Assembly: GCA_030248065.1 (NCBI GenBank)
Contig: JASAMV010007321.1
Coordinates: 1 to 64,000, forward strand
DNA: 64,000 nucleotides
Reading direction: 5' to 3'
From: Rhynchonema sp. JSB1_4
Taxonomy: Eukaryota > Nematoda > Chromadorea > Monhysterida > Xyalidae
Part shown: piece by piece, positions 1 to 33,200 of the stretch
Layout of the letters: each line of letters starts with the position of its first letter
Position numbering within the stretch: the stretch's first letter is position 1
Notes under the pieces: generated by a model
Seen by the model: the letters and a program-made list of their open reading frames with translations, nothing else
Told to the model about the DNA's origin: nothing
Databases searched by the model: none
Program-made: the position numbers and the translations under genes

Positions 1-63
1 AGACATGCCATTAATTTCAATCCGATGTGAAAATTGGGCAGCAGATTTTGAAAGAGCCCTATA

Positions 64-394
64 AGGGTGGACTTAGGTTTAGCACGGAATCCGGAATCCG
101 GAAATATTTACGTGCAAAAACTTTGGTCTATTTCCGGATGGGGAACAGCATCTGCGTTTTCCGGAAATATTTCCGGATTCCGGTTTATGAAAAACGCAGA
201 GCTCGGAAAGTTTTGCATTCGTTTGGAAACACAGTGAAGTGAAATCTGGTTGAAGGTTAATTCCGTGTTCCGCAAAATTCATCCGGAAATCGGAATTCGG
301 AAATATTTCCGGAAAACGCAAAAAATATAAAATTCGCCCGGAATCCGGAAATATTTCCGGATTCCGGTTTCCGTGTTCAACCTAAGTCCGCCCT
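64..394. mobile_element. MITE with AGGGTGGACTTAGG ends, 331 bp
   Basis: Inverted ends AGGGTGGACTTAGG and CCTAAGTCCGCCCT with TATA on both sides. The interior is built of GGAAATATTTCCGGATTCC-like units. Same family as 43760-43932. Confidence 0.8.
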
Positions 395-493
395 TATACC
401 TACGACAGGTCACGTGACCAACGCAAAACCGGGAAAGACCGATCGAAGTTTAATATCACCCTGTGAAAATACCTACCGGCTCTTCATAATCTA

Positions 494-1148
494 CAGTACC
501 AGCTGGTTGGCTGATTGGTGGCAAAGCCTACCGCGGCTGCAGGCGCAGGCTCAATACAAAAGTTAGCAGCCTGCCGCGCCTGCAGGCTTTGCATGCACCG
601 TGCATAAGCGGTCGCATACGAGCCTGACGCGCCTGCGCAGGCGCGTTGGATGCACTGCTACGCTTGCTTGTTTGTGTGACATTTAGGTTTCAATATTTTA
701 TGTCTTTCTGCGCGATATTTGTCCGCTTGTTTTTTGTCCGTTTAGCTATCTTACAGTATGAGCTTGTCTGCGCTTTTTGAGTGTTTGGTCACTTTTCGGA
801 ACATGAATAAAACGTCAAAAGTGGTTTGTTTGTCAAAAGCAGCGATGTGGATAAATGTGACTTTGGCTACAGCTTTATTGTTCGTTTTTGCAAGGCATTT
901 GCTCGGACAAGCGGGATCAAATATCGCAGAAAGACATAAAATGTTGAAACCTAAATGTCACACAAACAAGCAAGCGCAGCCGTGCATCCAACGCGCCTGC
1001 GCAGGCGCGGCAGGCTCGTATGCGACCGCTTATGCACTGTGCCTGCAAAGCCTGCAGGCGCGGCAGGCTGCTATCTTTTATATTGAGCCTGCGCCTGCAG
1101 GCGCGGCAGGCTTTGCCGCCAATCAGCCAAAAATTGCAGCTGGTACTG
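494..1148. mobile_element. TA-flanked foldback element, 655 bp
   Basis: Ends CAGTACCAGCTG and CAGCTGGTACTG, TA on both sides (Tc1/mariner-like target). Arms of about 250 bp are rich in GCCTGCAGGCGCGGCAGGCT-like units. It lies in the myosin intron just below exon 38. Confidence 0.85.
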
Positions 1149-1188
1149 TACGTCGAAGGAAACTGCTTTTTGGTCACCCAATACCAAC

Positions 1189-21660
<20,472 letters not shown>

Positions 21661-23427
21661 CTTGTCGGTTGGTTATCTGCAGCAACGTATGGTTATGCGT
21701 GTTGACACAACAACGAACATAAACACTGAAATGTGTCTGGGAGCCCTTGTGAATGTTGTGTGGTGGCATTCAATTCAAGTTTTTTTATCTTTTTTGATGA
21801 GGCCGCCAATCAAACGCAACTCAGACTTTATGGCAGTAGCTTACTATTCAATTCTTCTGGGACCAAGAAAATAAGCATAAACATGTTATAATTGTGTTTA
21901 CCTTTTGTGCGTTTACGCACAAACGTTGATCAAAGAACAACGAAAAAACGGATCGGGGAAATGTATCTGCTGGCACACTGAAAACAAGTGGTTACTGTAT
22001 AATTTGCGTTCAACAGCACAGCGAATGGCTAATTTAAAAGTAAAAGACGACCAATTATGTATGTAAATTCTGGGATTTTCTCAGAAAATCGTTGGTATAC
22101 AATGTATGTACAGGCAGATTAAACTAATCCTAACCAGGAGAAGCATTTACTGTGACATTGGGTGTCTGTCTGTGGTGCAAACATCCAGGTACAAACGCCC
22201 ACATTGGTGCTTACAGGCACACGTAGCCAATGGCAGAGATGAAAGAATGTAAGTTTGTCCAGCACGGAAAAGGTATTGGGCTAACTTCCATATTGGAAAA
22301 ACATCAATTGCCGTCATAACAAAGGGTGCCCAATATGCTCAGAGTGGCCCATTTATCCAGAAAGACGACCCATGTCCCCGACAGCTGCTTGGTTCACTTT
22401 GGGTATGTTGCCCATATTGTAAGACTTTGTGGTGTTGAATCCACACCCAATTTAGCGCCGCACACACACGTTGTAAAGGCACAGTATACCCAAATGACGT
22501 TGAATATTTTACCTGGACCGGTTGGTATGGTATAATCTGTACCTTGACGATAACAGTGTCGGGCACCACTATCTATTTTGCTCATATTTTTGCACATGTG
22601 GACCCAGAAATTTGTGAGTTTCAAGGTGTGTGTCGGACAGCTGTGTGTGTTTCTGTTTGGTCTCCATTTGGGCGTGTTTTGCCCGACGCCGTTGCACATT
22701 GTTGGACGACAATACAGCCTCAAATGCGGTTTTGATACAACGCGCGCAGCTGACAACACAGCAGCTTCATGTACATACATACTTTGTACATATGCTTCGA
22801 AATTGGGTCAACCACTTTCGGAGGTCTGCGATTACCAATACGTATATACAGTGCGGCATAAAATGTGTGAAAAGGTTAAAGCGACCCAAACCCAGTTGTT
22901 CTAAGGTAGCAACAAGAAACAAGGTGCGATATTTTTAACTGTGGCATCATTACATACTCTTGTGTGCAAACCAAAAACGCTCAACATAGTTTCACAACAG
23001 CGCCCAATATTTGCCGCAGAAATGTTGTCGTAGCGTCCTCTCTTCTCGCGGTCCAAGCACAACGTGGGCCTTCTATCTGGTGTGGGGTTTGGAAAAGCCA
23101 CTTGGTGGCTGGTTAAGTTGCAAGACGGCATGCGGTGTTGTGGTGTAACTCTTTTGCTTTCACCGATCTTCAGTGCTGAAGAACGCAGCTGCTCGTTTGA
23201 ATTCTGGTCAAATAACTGTTTTCGGTTAATTGTCGCGAGCGTGAAATGAATTTGAATGAAAAGGACTGCCGAACTGCGCGGTTGCTATTCAGTTCAACCA
23301 AACATGAAGAACACATACAGCCGTGCACCTGAAGTTATATTTGGTAGTAAATGTACTGCATACCAGGTGATTCAGAAACTTTTCGGCTGTGAACCACCCA
23401 CCCACCCTCTGCCTTAGGTTTGTGGTT

Positions 23428-23616
23428 CTACTCGATGTAGTTGCCCTGACTTGCCAACACACGTTCGTATCGGCCGGTCAAGGCACGCACGCCAGAGCGG
23501 TAGAACTCTTTGTTCTTGCCTTGCAAATATTCGTCGACAGCCGACCTCAGCTCATTGTCCGAGCTGAATCGCCTGCCACGCAAGGCTTTCTTCAAATCTG
23601 GTACCTCGGGCACAGA
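23428..23616 (-). pseudogene. Mariner-type transposase C-terminal relic
   Basis: The minus strand encodes PDLKKALRGRRFSSDNELRS and then FYRSGVRALTGRYERVLASQ, the C-terminal end of a mariner/Tc1-class DDE transposase. The family stretch is LKK..L.GRRFSS..E followed by F...G...L..R...C. The reading frame is lost just upstream, where a 70-bp MITE sits at 23641-23710. A sequence from 23363 (CCAGGTGATTCAGAAACTTT) looks like the matching terminal repeat. About 290 N-terminal residues, including the catalytic DDD core, are missing. Confidence 0.75.
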
Positions 23617-23640
23617 ATCGTGTTATAAATACGTTCATTA

Positions 23641-23710
23641 GGCTGTGAGCAGATAAACGCGGAACGCGGAATGCAGAAATCTGCCATTCCGCGTTTGTCT
23701 GCTCACAGCC
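23641..23710. mobile_element. TTA-flanked mini-MITE, 70 bp
   Basis: Ends GGCTGTGAGCAGATAAACGC and its complement, with TTA duplicated. This is a very short member of the family at 9181; it sits at the broken upstream end of the mariner relic. Confidence 0.8.
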
Positions 23711-24250
23711 TTAGGGATTCCGCCAGTTGTGTTAAAAGTAGGCTTATCTATGGTGCCGGGACATGGTGACAAAATTTCCTATTTCCTATTGCCCAGTTTC
23801 AAAAAAGACAACTAGGAAATATGAAATATTTCCTATTTCCTAATTCCTACTTTTTGAAACTAGGAAATAGGAAATATTTCCTATTTCCTATTTCCTAGTT
23901 TTACGTAAGGCCGCCCTTAACGTTTAGGTGGACTCGCAAAGAATACTCAGCTGTATGACGCAAAATAAGGCCGCAGGGTTGTGTCGTCGCTTCGCCGTCA
24001 AACAAAGCGTTAAGTTATTGGAACTCAAATTGATAATAAGAACGAATGAACCGACAAATAATTTCATACCGACTGTATTTCAAACGCTTCAAAATGCAGC
24101 GTTGACGCTTTTTGTGGTGCTAGCAGTGGGCGGTGTTACACGGTGTTGGATTTTGCTTCTTTGTCATTTTGTTTAAAACTTAAGCCCATATATTTAATTT
24201 CTTTTTATGTATATTGCCCGTTACTTTTCAATAACTTGTGGTACGGTACG

Positions 24251-27200
24251 ATGCATTATCCATCGATACCGGATCACAATGAAATCTACGGCGACACAAT
24301 TTATGGTGGTCACAGTCCAGTTGGAACCGTCGAGAGTTTGGACAAAAGATCGATGAAGCAACACGAACGAAGTGGTCAGGCGAACAGCAATGCAAACGCG
24401 GCCGCAGCAAGGAATTCTGCATTTCCACATCCCGCGAAATTCTGTGGTGAAACGAGCATGCACGGATTTAGATTCCTCGTCGGAAAGTCGAATCCCATTC
24501 GCAAGTATGTAGGTCACTCATTATTCTTAGGCTTACGTTTATGTGCCGAAGAATGCCAAATAGGTCCCCTGAGAGCTGATTTGGGACACACGTCTGATTT
24601 GAGATGGCAGGAAAAACTAATTTTCCAAATAAGCCCAACATAATATGCATATCAGACAACAGAATGAACATTAATTCTTAGAAAACCCAGTGTCCAAAAC
24701 TATAAACTATCGCCAGGCGCGAGCGCAGCTAGTACCCTTTCATCTCATCTGACAGTGCGCTAAACAAGGACGACTCAATGTCATCGAATTGTCTTGTCAC
24801 TGCTGTTTGATGCCAATGTATTGAGGTTTTTGTTTGGTCGAAATGCTGGCAAACAGAAACGAACTGGCCCCAGTCTCTGGTGTCGTTGGGAATGGGAACT
24901 CAAAAAGTTACGATGTCCGGTTACCTAAAACCAAACCAAATTTTCTGATGCCCAAGGCGGTTGTCAAAAAAGATGAATGCTAAGCAAAATCGCTGTTGGA
25001 GTGAGGAAATTAAGATAACGGGTACCGGATAGAAGGGTGAGTAACCCCCTTCCTCACAGCGGCACCACTGACCGCATGCGTACAACACTTGTAGAATGCT
25101 GTGGTTCGCACTGTTGGCCGCGTCCACCGTCTACATGACGTACCAGATCAAGAACAAATACGATGAGTTCCGACGACGACCGATCGCCACGAACGTGCAT
25201 GTTGCCTATCCATCTGAAATGCATTTCCCGGCCGTGCTCATTTGCAACAACAATTTCTATCGGTTTGTTCGGTATCAAGCAGCTGCACATGTTATTCCTG
25301 ATGGTGCAAGTTCACATCGATAACCACCTGACACACGAGTTGCCTGAAGTGCCGCTGAGAAGGACACCGAAATAATGTACCTGATGCAGGTATTTCTTGC
25401 GCCCATTCGGGGCTGCGCTTGCAAGTAGGGGGCGTGCTTGACACACGGAACAATTTACAATCAGCGTCATACTACTGTGAACGTGTATCAGCTGCATACT
25501 GTATTTACAAACATTGTTACGGACATTGTAGCGTGGTAGTTGATCGACGTATAGTAGTGCAGCTCAACAAGAACACTTGATCGGCGTCCCGGGAGTTGCA
25601 AGAAGGATCAGTTCGATTGATGTGACAAGAAGTCGGTCTTTGTTTGATGCAACGGCCTGATTTCTTGAAGGATCTCCGAACTGCATGAGATCAAAGCCTA
25701 CGATCTGATTGAACGTGCATTTGAAAAGACTGACGAGCACAACAATGTTAGTTTGTGTTGGGCTTTGACGATAAATAAAGCGTGATGAAATACATTGTTT
25801 TATTATTTCATAGAATAAAGACGATCGACTTCAAGATGACGACTTCGCTGAACTGGACAAACGCTATGCGAACTCGCGACAGTTCCACATCCACATGCAA
25901 TCGCCGTTTGAGCACATGCTTTTGGAGTGTGTGTCAAGATGCTTTGAATTTGGTCCACAGCCATCATCTATAGGGAGGCATTAGGTTTTCAGAGTTCATT
26001 GGGCTTATGGCACGAATCAGGTACATACAGTACATATACATAGCCACAAATTCCGAGACCTATGTAATGCGTATGTATCACAGAGCCAAACCATCACTCG
26101 ATTTATTATTTAGGCTGTCTACAAATCAACAAAAATCCAGATTTCGTTTGATTCCAGTTGTCGATACCCGGACGGCACGCGCTGTCATCCGTCCAACTTC
26201 AGCATGGTCTTCACCGACTACGGTATATGTTTCGCGATCAACACCGACGTCCACAAGCCAATCAAAGTGGATAGTGCGGGTAATGTACATACATGCCTAG
26301 GTACATACCATGGCAAGAATGCAGAGATTTACATAACCTCAACAACTCTGCTTCGTTCTCTGAGTATAAAAATGTTCAAATCATTGCACGCGCCTGTTGA
26401 TTTGCTCCATTGTTGGCAGTTCGTTGGCTCCAGAACGCGCGACAGCGAAGCAGCCTTTGATAAATTGTTCTGTGTGTTCTCAGAGAGCGATGCACATACA
26501 GTATGGGTCGAAGTTTAGTAAATTCCTTGTGGCTTGTCGTGCTGTGTGCACTCGGAATAAATAGAGAGAAGAGAGAGATTTGAAACATTTCCTAGATATC
26601 CCGATTCACAAATAAATCCAAAAACGCCGAAACATAGCCACACCGTGCGTGCACTGCTGTGATGTTCATTATTTACAGGAATCAAGTCGGGTTTCTACAT
26701 CCTACTGAATTTGGAAGCCTACGAACTAGCACCGGGCCCATCAAGCACGCTTGGTTTGAAGGTACTACATGCTTCATGGGTTGATCATTGTTTCGACCCA
26801 CTGTTACAACCAGGGTTGGGCAAAAAAAACGACGGCGTTTTTTCTTAAAAAACGACGTTTAAAAAAAACGCCTGGGTCGTTTTTCGTTTTTTTAAATCCT
26901 GAATTTCCTTGATTTTCCCTGATTTTTCAGGGAAAATACCCTGATTATCAAGGAAAATCAATTTTTTGTCCCATTTTTTTCAAAAAATTTTCGACCAATT
27001 TTTACTTTGTCGAGATACGTCGATATACGGAGTTTGACTTTCAGTGATGACTCCGGCCAAAGTTGGTCCCACGATGCGGGTCTGATATGGGATCTTAGCA
27101 ACTCGCTAGAAAAGGGTTGAAACCCGTTTATTTTGCCTCAGAACACATAGAATTACTTCATTTAACCAGGTTTTCTTCGCAACATGAGCGTTTTCCAATT

Positions 27201-30200
27201 TTTTTGGGGGCATATTTTGGTCATCTGGGCGTTTTAAAAAAAACGTTTTTTTTAAAAAGAACGTTTTTTTAAAAAAAACGATTTTTTTTAAAAAAAACGT
27301 TTTTTGCCCAACCCTGGTTACAACTATCAGGCACCGGGATTTCGGCCTAAGCGCTGGTCAGGATTCAGCCAGTCAGGTCTTGTGGGTATTGCCAATCGTG
27401 AAAACCAAATTCTGACGCCATGCCAGACCCGCCTTTCCAAAGCCCAACTATCAAAGGCCGATTAGTGCTCCAAGGAATGGCTGGGTTCCACAAGAGTTAA
27501 TCGCACGAGCGTGATAACGCACTTCTTCAGGTGGTGATCTACAACCAAACTGAAATGCCGGTTGTGTCATCTAATTCGATCGAGGTGCCGCCGGGCTACA
27601 AGAGTCAGATCGCTGTGAACTTTGTTCAGGTTATTGATTCTGGTATAGCTTAGCTGACGCTCACTTGAATGTGAACGCTCTCATGAATCGAAAGATTCAA
27701 TGATTGAATACCAGTGACGGGGCTTGTGTCAACTCAAACACTCGTTTTAGCGCCAGCTAGTCCACGTCGACAACTACGGCACGTGCGTGGATAAATTACC
27801 GAGCATGAAGTACTACGATCCGAAAGGAAGTGTTTCAGAAGAAAATCGGCCAGAAATAATTGTTCAATACCCAATCACATTTTTCAAACATATCGAATTT
27901 ACAGGCGTTTATTCGATTGATCGCTGTGTGAATGACCATCACTGGACGCAAATTCGCAGCAACTGCAGTTGTGACGCGTTCAATGCGCCAACACAATGCA
28001 CCGCGAAAGCGAAGGATTGCAATGGTTGTTTTTATCTCAGTGTTTATGCTGACAGCTATGTATTTACCAAGATGATCCAATCTAACAAATCATTTTTCCC
28101 TCACAGCCTTCAAACATCTAACGAATATTTGCACGACGTCCGAGCATTTCACATGCGTTCGCAACTTCACGTTGGAAACCAAGGGCTGTAAAAGCAACTG
28201 TTCGGTACAGATACTTCGACTTTGTTTTGTATAGATGGTTTCTGAATTGTCTTCTTCTACGGATTTTAGGACTCTGTGGCTTGTTAAAGGATACGGGGTT
28301 GAAGCCTGATGGGAACAATGACGGACTGCGCAAAGATGTTGTCTGGCTCACCAAAGCTCAAATTAAGAAAGTACTCGCTGCTTAGCATCTGTGTGAAAGA
28401 GCAAACAACGTCAGCTGCATTTCTGCCATTTCAGTGTTCTTCCTCTTCTACATACATAATATCTTTTATCTCGAGCATTTTTAAAGCGACACGGTCACGG
28501 AGGAATATACCCGTTACAAAAAGATTGATGAATATGAGGCAATTCCATCCGCAAATGGCCATGTGTCTGTCCTTGTATGTGCTTGTTTGCTGTGACCACT
28601 GTTTTTGTGAACGCAGAGCGTGGAGATGCAAACGAGCCTGTCGCTGTCGGCGTTGTCGCACGATGAGTTGGAACGGGAACCGATGATCCTGAAGAAGAAA
28701 GATGACATCTCTGAATGGTTTTTAAACGCGGTTGAGGTTGGGGAGGGCAGGGGTGCAACACTGGTTTACGTAACCTTCCGTTTGTCATAGGGTACATATG
28801 GGTATTCGATTTTTAAGACCGGACTTTGTTCGGACCTGGAAAAACGATTTTTGTTGCCTCGACCAGTTACATAATATTTTATTCTCCTTTAGTCCCGTTA
28901 CCGCGTGGCGGGTCGTTACAAGGAACGTGTCGAAGATATGATTGAAACATACCAAGGAAAGATGGCAATTATCAAGAAGCATAAGATGGAGCCAGACATG
29001 GAGACATTTGTGAAAAGTGTTGATCGACTCATGGTATGTACATGGCAGTTTTAGTCCTTTCCCAGATAATAATACCCTTGAGTATACATGGATTACGGTA
29101 AGCAGACAACAAAACTTCGATCTTGAAGAAAACCGCATGTTTCAAATCGATCAACGAAAACGATGAGAGGCTGAAAGCGGTTCGCAAATTTCTTGTGGCC
29201 AAAACGGTTGGATCCTACGATGCTACCGACATGAGGTGAGTAACTAGCTGATGTTTCATTGAAAGAACCACCATTTCCTAAAAACCACAACGCACCTTGC
29301 CTGTGTATGCTGGACCACCCACATGAAACTCCTACCAGGGAGATAATTTTGGTCTGTGTAAAATATAGTTTGGTGAATGGATGTCGGCAAAAATCGTCCG
29401 GGTGGATGGGAGGTAATTTGTGTCGATGAATACGAGTCCGGTGTCCATGTGGTCACGACCAGGGTTGGACAAAAAACGTTTTTTTTTCAAAAAATGGGAC
29501 CAACTTTGGCCGGGGTCATCATTGAAAGTCAAACTCCGTATATCGACGTATCTCGACAGAGCAAAAATTGGTCGAAATTTTTTTGAAAAAAGAGACAAAA
29601 AATTGATTTTCCTTGAAAATCAGGGTACTTTCCCTGAAAAATCAGGGAAACCAAGGAAATTCAGAATTTAAGAAAAATTAAAAAACGACCCAGAGTTTTT
29701 TTAAGAAAAAACGCCGTCGTTTTTTTTTGCCAAACCCTGGTCACGACCCCTTCTAAAATGCTGAAATGGGGAGTACACACGATTTGAGCACACCATTTTA
29801 AAGAGACTTAAAAGAAACGGGCTCATAAAAGCCGCTTTAATGTTTGAGATACTAGCCGCAACCGCATCCAAATAACCCCCAGAATGCTAATTTTAATAAA
29901 AATCGGTGAGACAAGTCTAAGCGTCAACCATGGTGGGCCCCTCGTTTAAGCACTATAGCGAAGTCACGTGACCAAATGGACATCGGATTCGTATGCAATT
30001 GCACAAATAACACCGATGAGTCCGATTTCTACCGTAATCCAGGTTCCAACCTTTATGCTTTGCTAAAAGGAATCGTTTGCGATAGTCTGCTGTCAGATAT
30101 ACTGTACGAGTTTAACTGGCACGATTATGTGCAGGACCTCCATGTCGATCGACGGGCATTTCGTCGCGCGCGCCTGCCTCGAAGAGAAACTAGACTTCAC

Positions 30201-33200
30201 GCCAGCTCTGTTGAGAGAAGAGTTACTGAAGAAAACCATCAGAAATATCACCGATGAGCACGGAGACCTGTTCGAACCGTACGCCTTCGAGTTCTACTAC
30301 TTCGTTCTGTTGCTTGAGGTATGTGTATACGTGCTTATTAGGCCGCCTTCACAATGCAAGCGGACTAGCGGGTTAGCGGATCAGCGGCCGAAATGCGCAC
30401 GCTTTTAAATTCACAATGCAAAAAGCTGATTAGCGGGTTAGCGGATTAGCGGGCCAGCTGGTTTTGACACCCGCTAACCTGCTAATCCGCTAAATGCGTG
30501 CGCTTCGCAATGCAGAGCGGATTAGCGGGTTAGTGGATTGCACGCTAATCTGCTTTTTGCGATCAGAACCGGTTCTGTTTTTTGCGGATCAGTGCGTGGG
30601 CAGCTTTTCAGAAATGTTTATTTTGCTTTGAAAATGGTACTAGAGTGAAAATAAGTTTGCAAGCGGGTTATTCATGCTTTGTCCATTGGAAGTATTTTTA
30701 TTCCATTTCGCTTGATAAACAGCTCTTTTTCACATCCATCTGTGGATTAATGTGTTGAAAACTATGTATCTGTTGAAGAAAACTACTCCGAAATCAAAAA
30801 AATTGAATGAAATTAGTGGTGATTACCTTCGTAAATGAAAAGTCAAACAGCGCGCATCGTGAAGACAAACGCGTTTTGCGGATTAGCAGATTAGCGGGTC
30901 AGCGGATTAGCGGGCGCGTACGAGCAGACCTGCTAATCCGCTTTTCCAAATTTCCATTGTGAATGCAAAAGCGTGCGTAGAAAGCAGGCCCGCTAATCCG
31001 CAACCCGCTGATCCGCTAACCCGCTAACACGCTAATCCGCTCCATTGTGAATTCGGCCTTAGTACGGTTTGGACCACAAGTAAGTCCCCCTTCAACTACT
31101 GTAGATGCCCTAACATGTCAGCGAAACATTCGTGAAACGCATATGTAGTCCGTTTAGCTGTTTTCGTTCCTTTTGGTTGGTCGTCCCCCACGTTGTATAG
31201 TCCATCCATCAGCTCATGACACTTTGTGCTGCTCGCCACCCCCCAAAAAAACAAAATTGTTTTTGCTCCTAAATCGTGATTTTTATCAAATCCACGTGTT
31301 TTATCCTTTAACAAATTTAATCAAAAAAAAATCCACACATAAACCCCCAGAAAGGAAAGAAAACGGAACCTGGGTTCACCTATTCTGCGAGATCTGCATT
31401 CAACAAAATCAGTGCTGTATGCGTTTTCAGAACCTGGTCACGCTGTTCAACGGCAAAATGTACGACAGTGAGCTGACGTGGAACGTCGTGGCGTACAGGC
31501 ACGCCATCGAGCTGTTGCAGCAATACAAGGCAGAGTCAAAGGAGGGCCCAACTCTGAATGATATTGCCAAATGGATGAAGAACAACCAGTACTTTGGAAC
31601 TAGTTTGCTCTACGTAAGTCGATATTTCTGTGTGTGCGTGGCTTTACGCAAATGCGTGCTGTCTTTTTGACCTTGGCTGGTAGGAACTGGGCTGTCATCA
31701 GGCTGTTGGATCGGATTTTTGTCTCGGTTTGACGTTTGGATGAACAGTACATTTCCCGGAAAGGGGTAGCTGCACTCTCATCACGCGGGTGTACGATTAA
31801 TTTGCGGGCAGTACTTAACAGGCAGCATTTTGTGACTTTCCCACGCCCAAGCGCCGCACTCGGTCACACGCGTGCGGGTGCGTGCGATAGTTAAGCAAAA
31901 AGTATACGTATAAAGTGTAAGTATCGTATACCCGCGTGCGCATTTGTGCAGCTACCCCTTCCCTGGAAATGTACTGTATTTGTGCGCAACAATCGAGTGA
32001 AATGTTTCTCTATCTTTATCCATCTTTGCATGGAGCTCCCAGGGTACAAAGATTGCCACTTAATACTCCTGTGTCTCGGTTTTCAACAGTTTCTATGTAT
32101 ATACCTTTTCCAAATTGAGAGCCGACATACGTACATATACAGTATATGTAGCTCCAAACGAAAAAGCACAGAGTGTCCCGAAGAAATTGCCATTTGTTGG
32201 GCGCAACACAATCTAACCCCAGACACTTTATTTACTCATAGTTGTTCGACGGCTATGGCTCGTTTAAGACGCAGCCAAATCTTTGGCCGAAGCACCGTTG
32301 GAGTCAGTTGGTGTTGGAGTTCGAACAACGACGCTTTGACTTGGGCGAGGAAGAAGGTGCTCTTGTCCCATTAGAGAAGCCTGAAAACTTTGAAAAAAAG
32401 CAATGAACTGATCAAATTATGTGACAGAAAAAATCTTATGGGATTGGATTCGTTTGCAGACCACATTAGCAACATCGAGTTCGTGCGACAGGGATTGAAC
32501 GGCTCGCGACCTTGGTTCAGGAAATTGTTGGCCGTCGGTCGGGCAACGATGCTGAAGGTTCGGGTACTGTAGGCTAATCATACAGTCTGCCACCTTGGCG
32601 GGTGTCCGGGTATGGGTTTTTGACGATGAGTTGGCATTAAAAAGCAGTTCTTGTGCACATTTACATACCTATTATGAAGCAGTTGTGCACTGCTGGTTGT
32701 GTAGCACGCACGAGAAGTTGGGGGCGTCATTGTATCGCTTGGTATTTTGTATCCCATATGCGACTTTGTATCACCACGTGCAGTCATTGTATCCCGCATG
32801 CGACGCCGTGATAAAGCATGTGCATCAGTCTGATGACGTCAAAGTACATAGTTTTTATAGGTTTGTAATCAATTTTCGACACTAATCGCAAGGCTGCTGT
32901 TTAATGTTTCGAGTCACCTAGACAGGTCTTCTTGGCTGGAGCCTAAGCCTAAGCATAATCTTGAACTAAAACCTGAGCCAAAACTAGCTCAATGTCAAAA
33001 TAACGTAACTGATGAGGTGGTTGATACACTTGTTTTAGGTTTTCATGCCCTAGTCTGGTTTTGTGAATTGTTCTAATCCACGTGTGATTCTATTAAAAAA
33101 TAATTACACGTGATGCAAAGTCGTACGTGATAGTCGCGCGGGATACAAAGTACCCACGCGATACAGTGGCGCACGGGAGCCACCCGAGTGTTTTGCGTGG

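Larger units (their letters stand above)
21661..24250. other. Intergenic region between divergent myosin and channel genes
   Basis: The myosin (minus) and DEG/ENaC (plus) genes diverge here, so both promoters should lie in this interval, but I recognise no core promoter. It holds the mariner relic, the 70-bp TTA-flanked MITE and, at about 23775-23900, repeated copies of a CTATTTCCTA/TAGGAAATA palindromic unit. No coding exon is supported. Confidence 0.6.
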
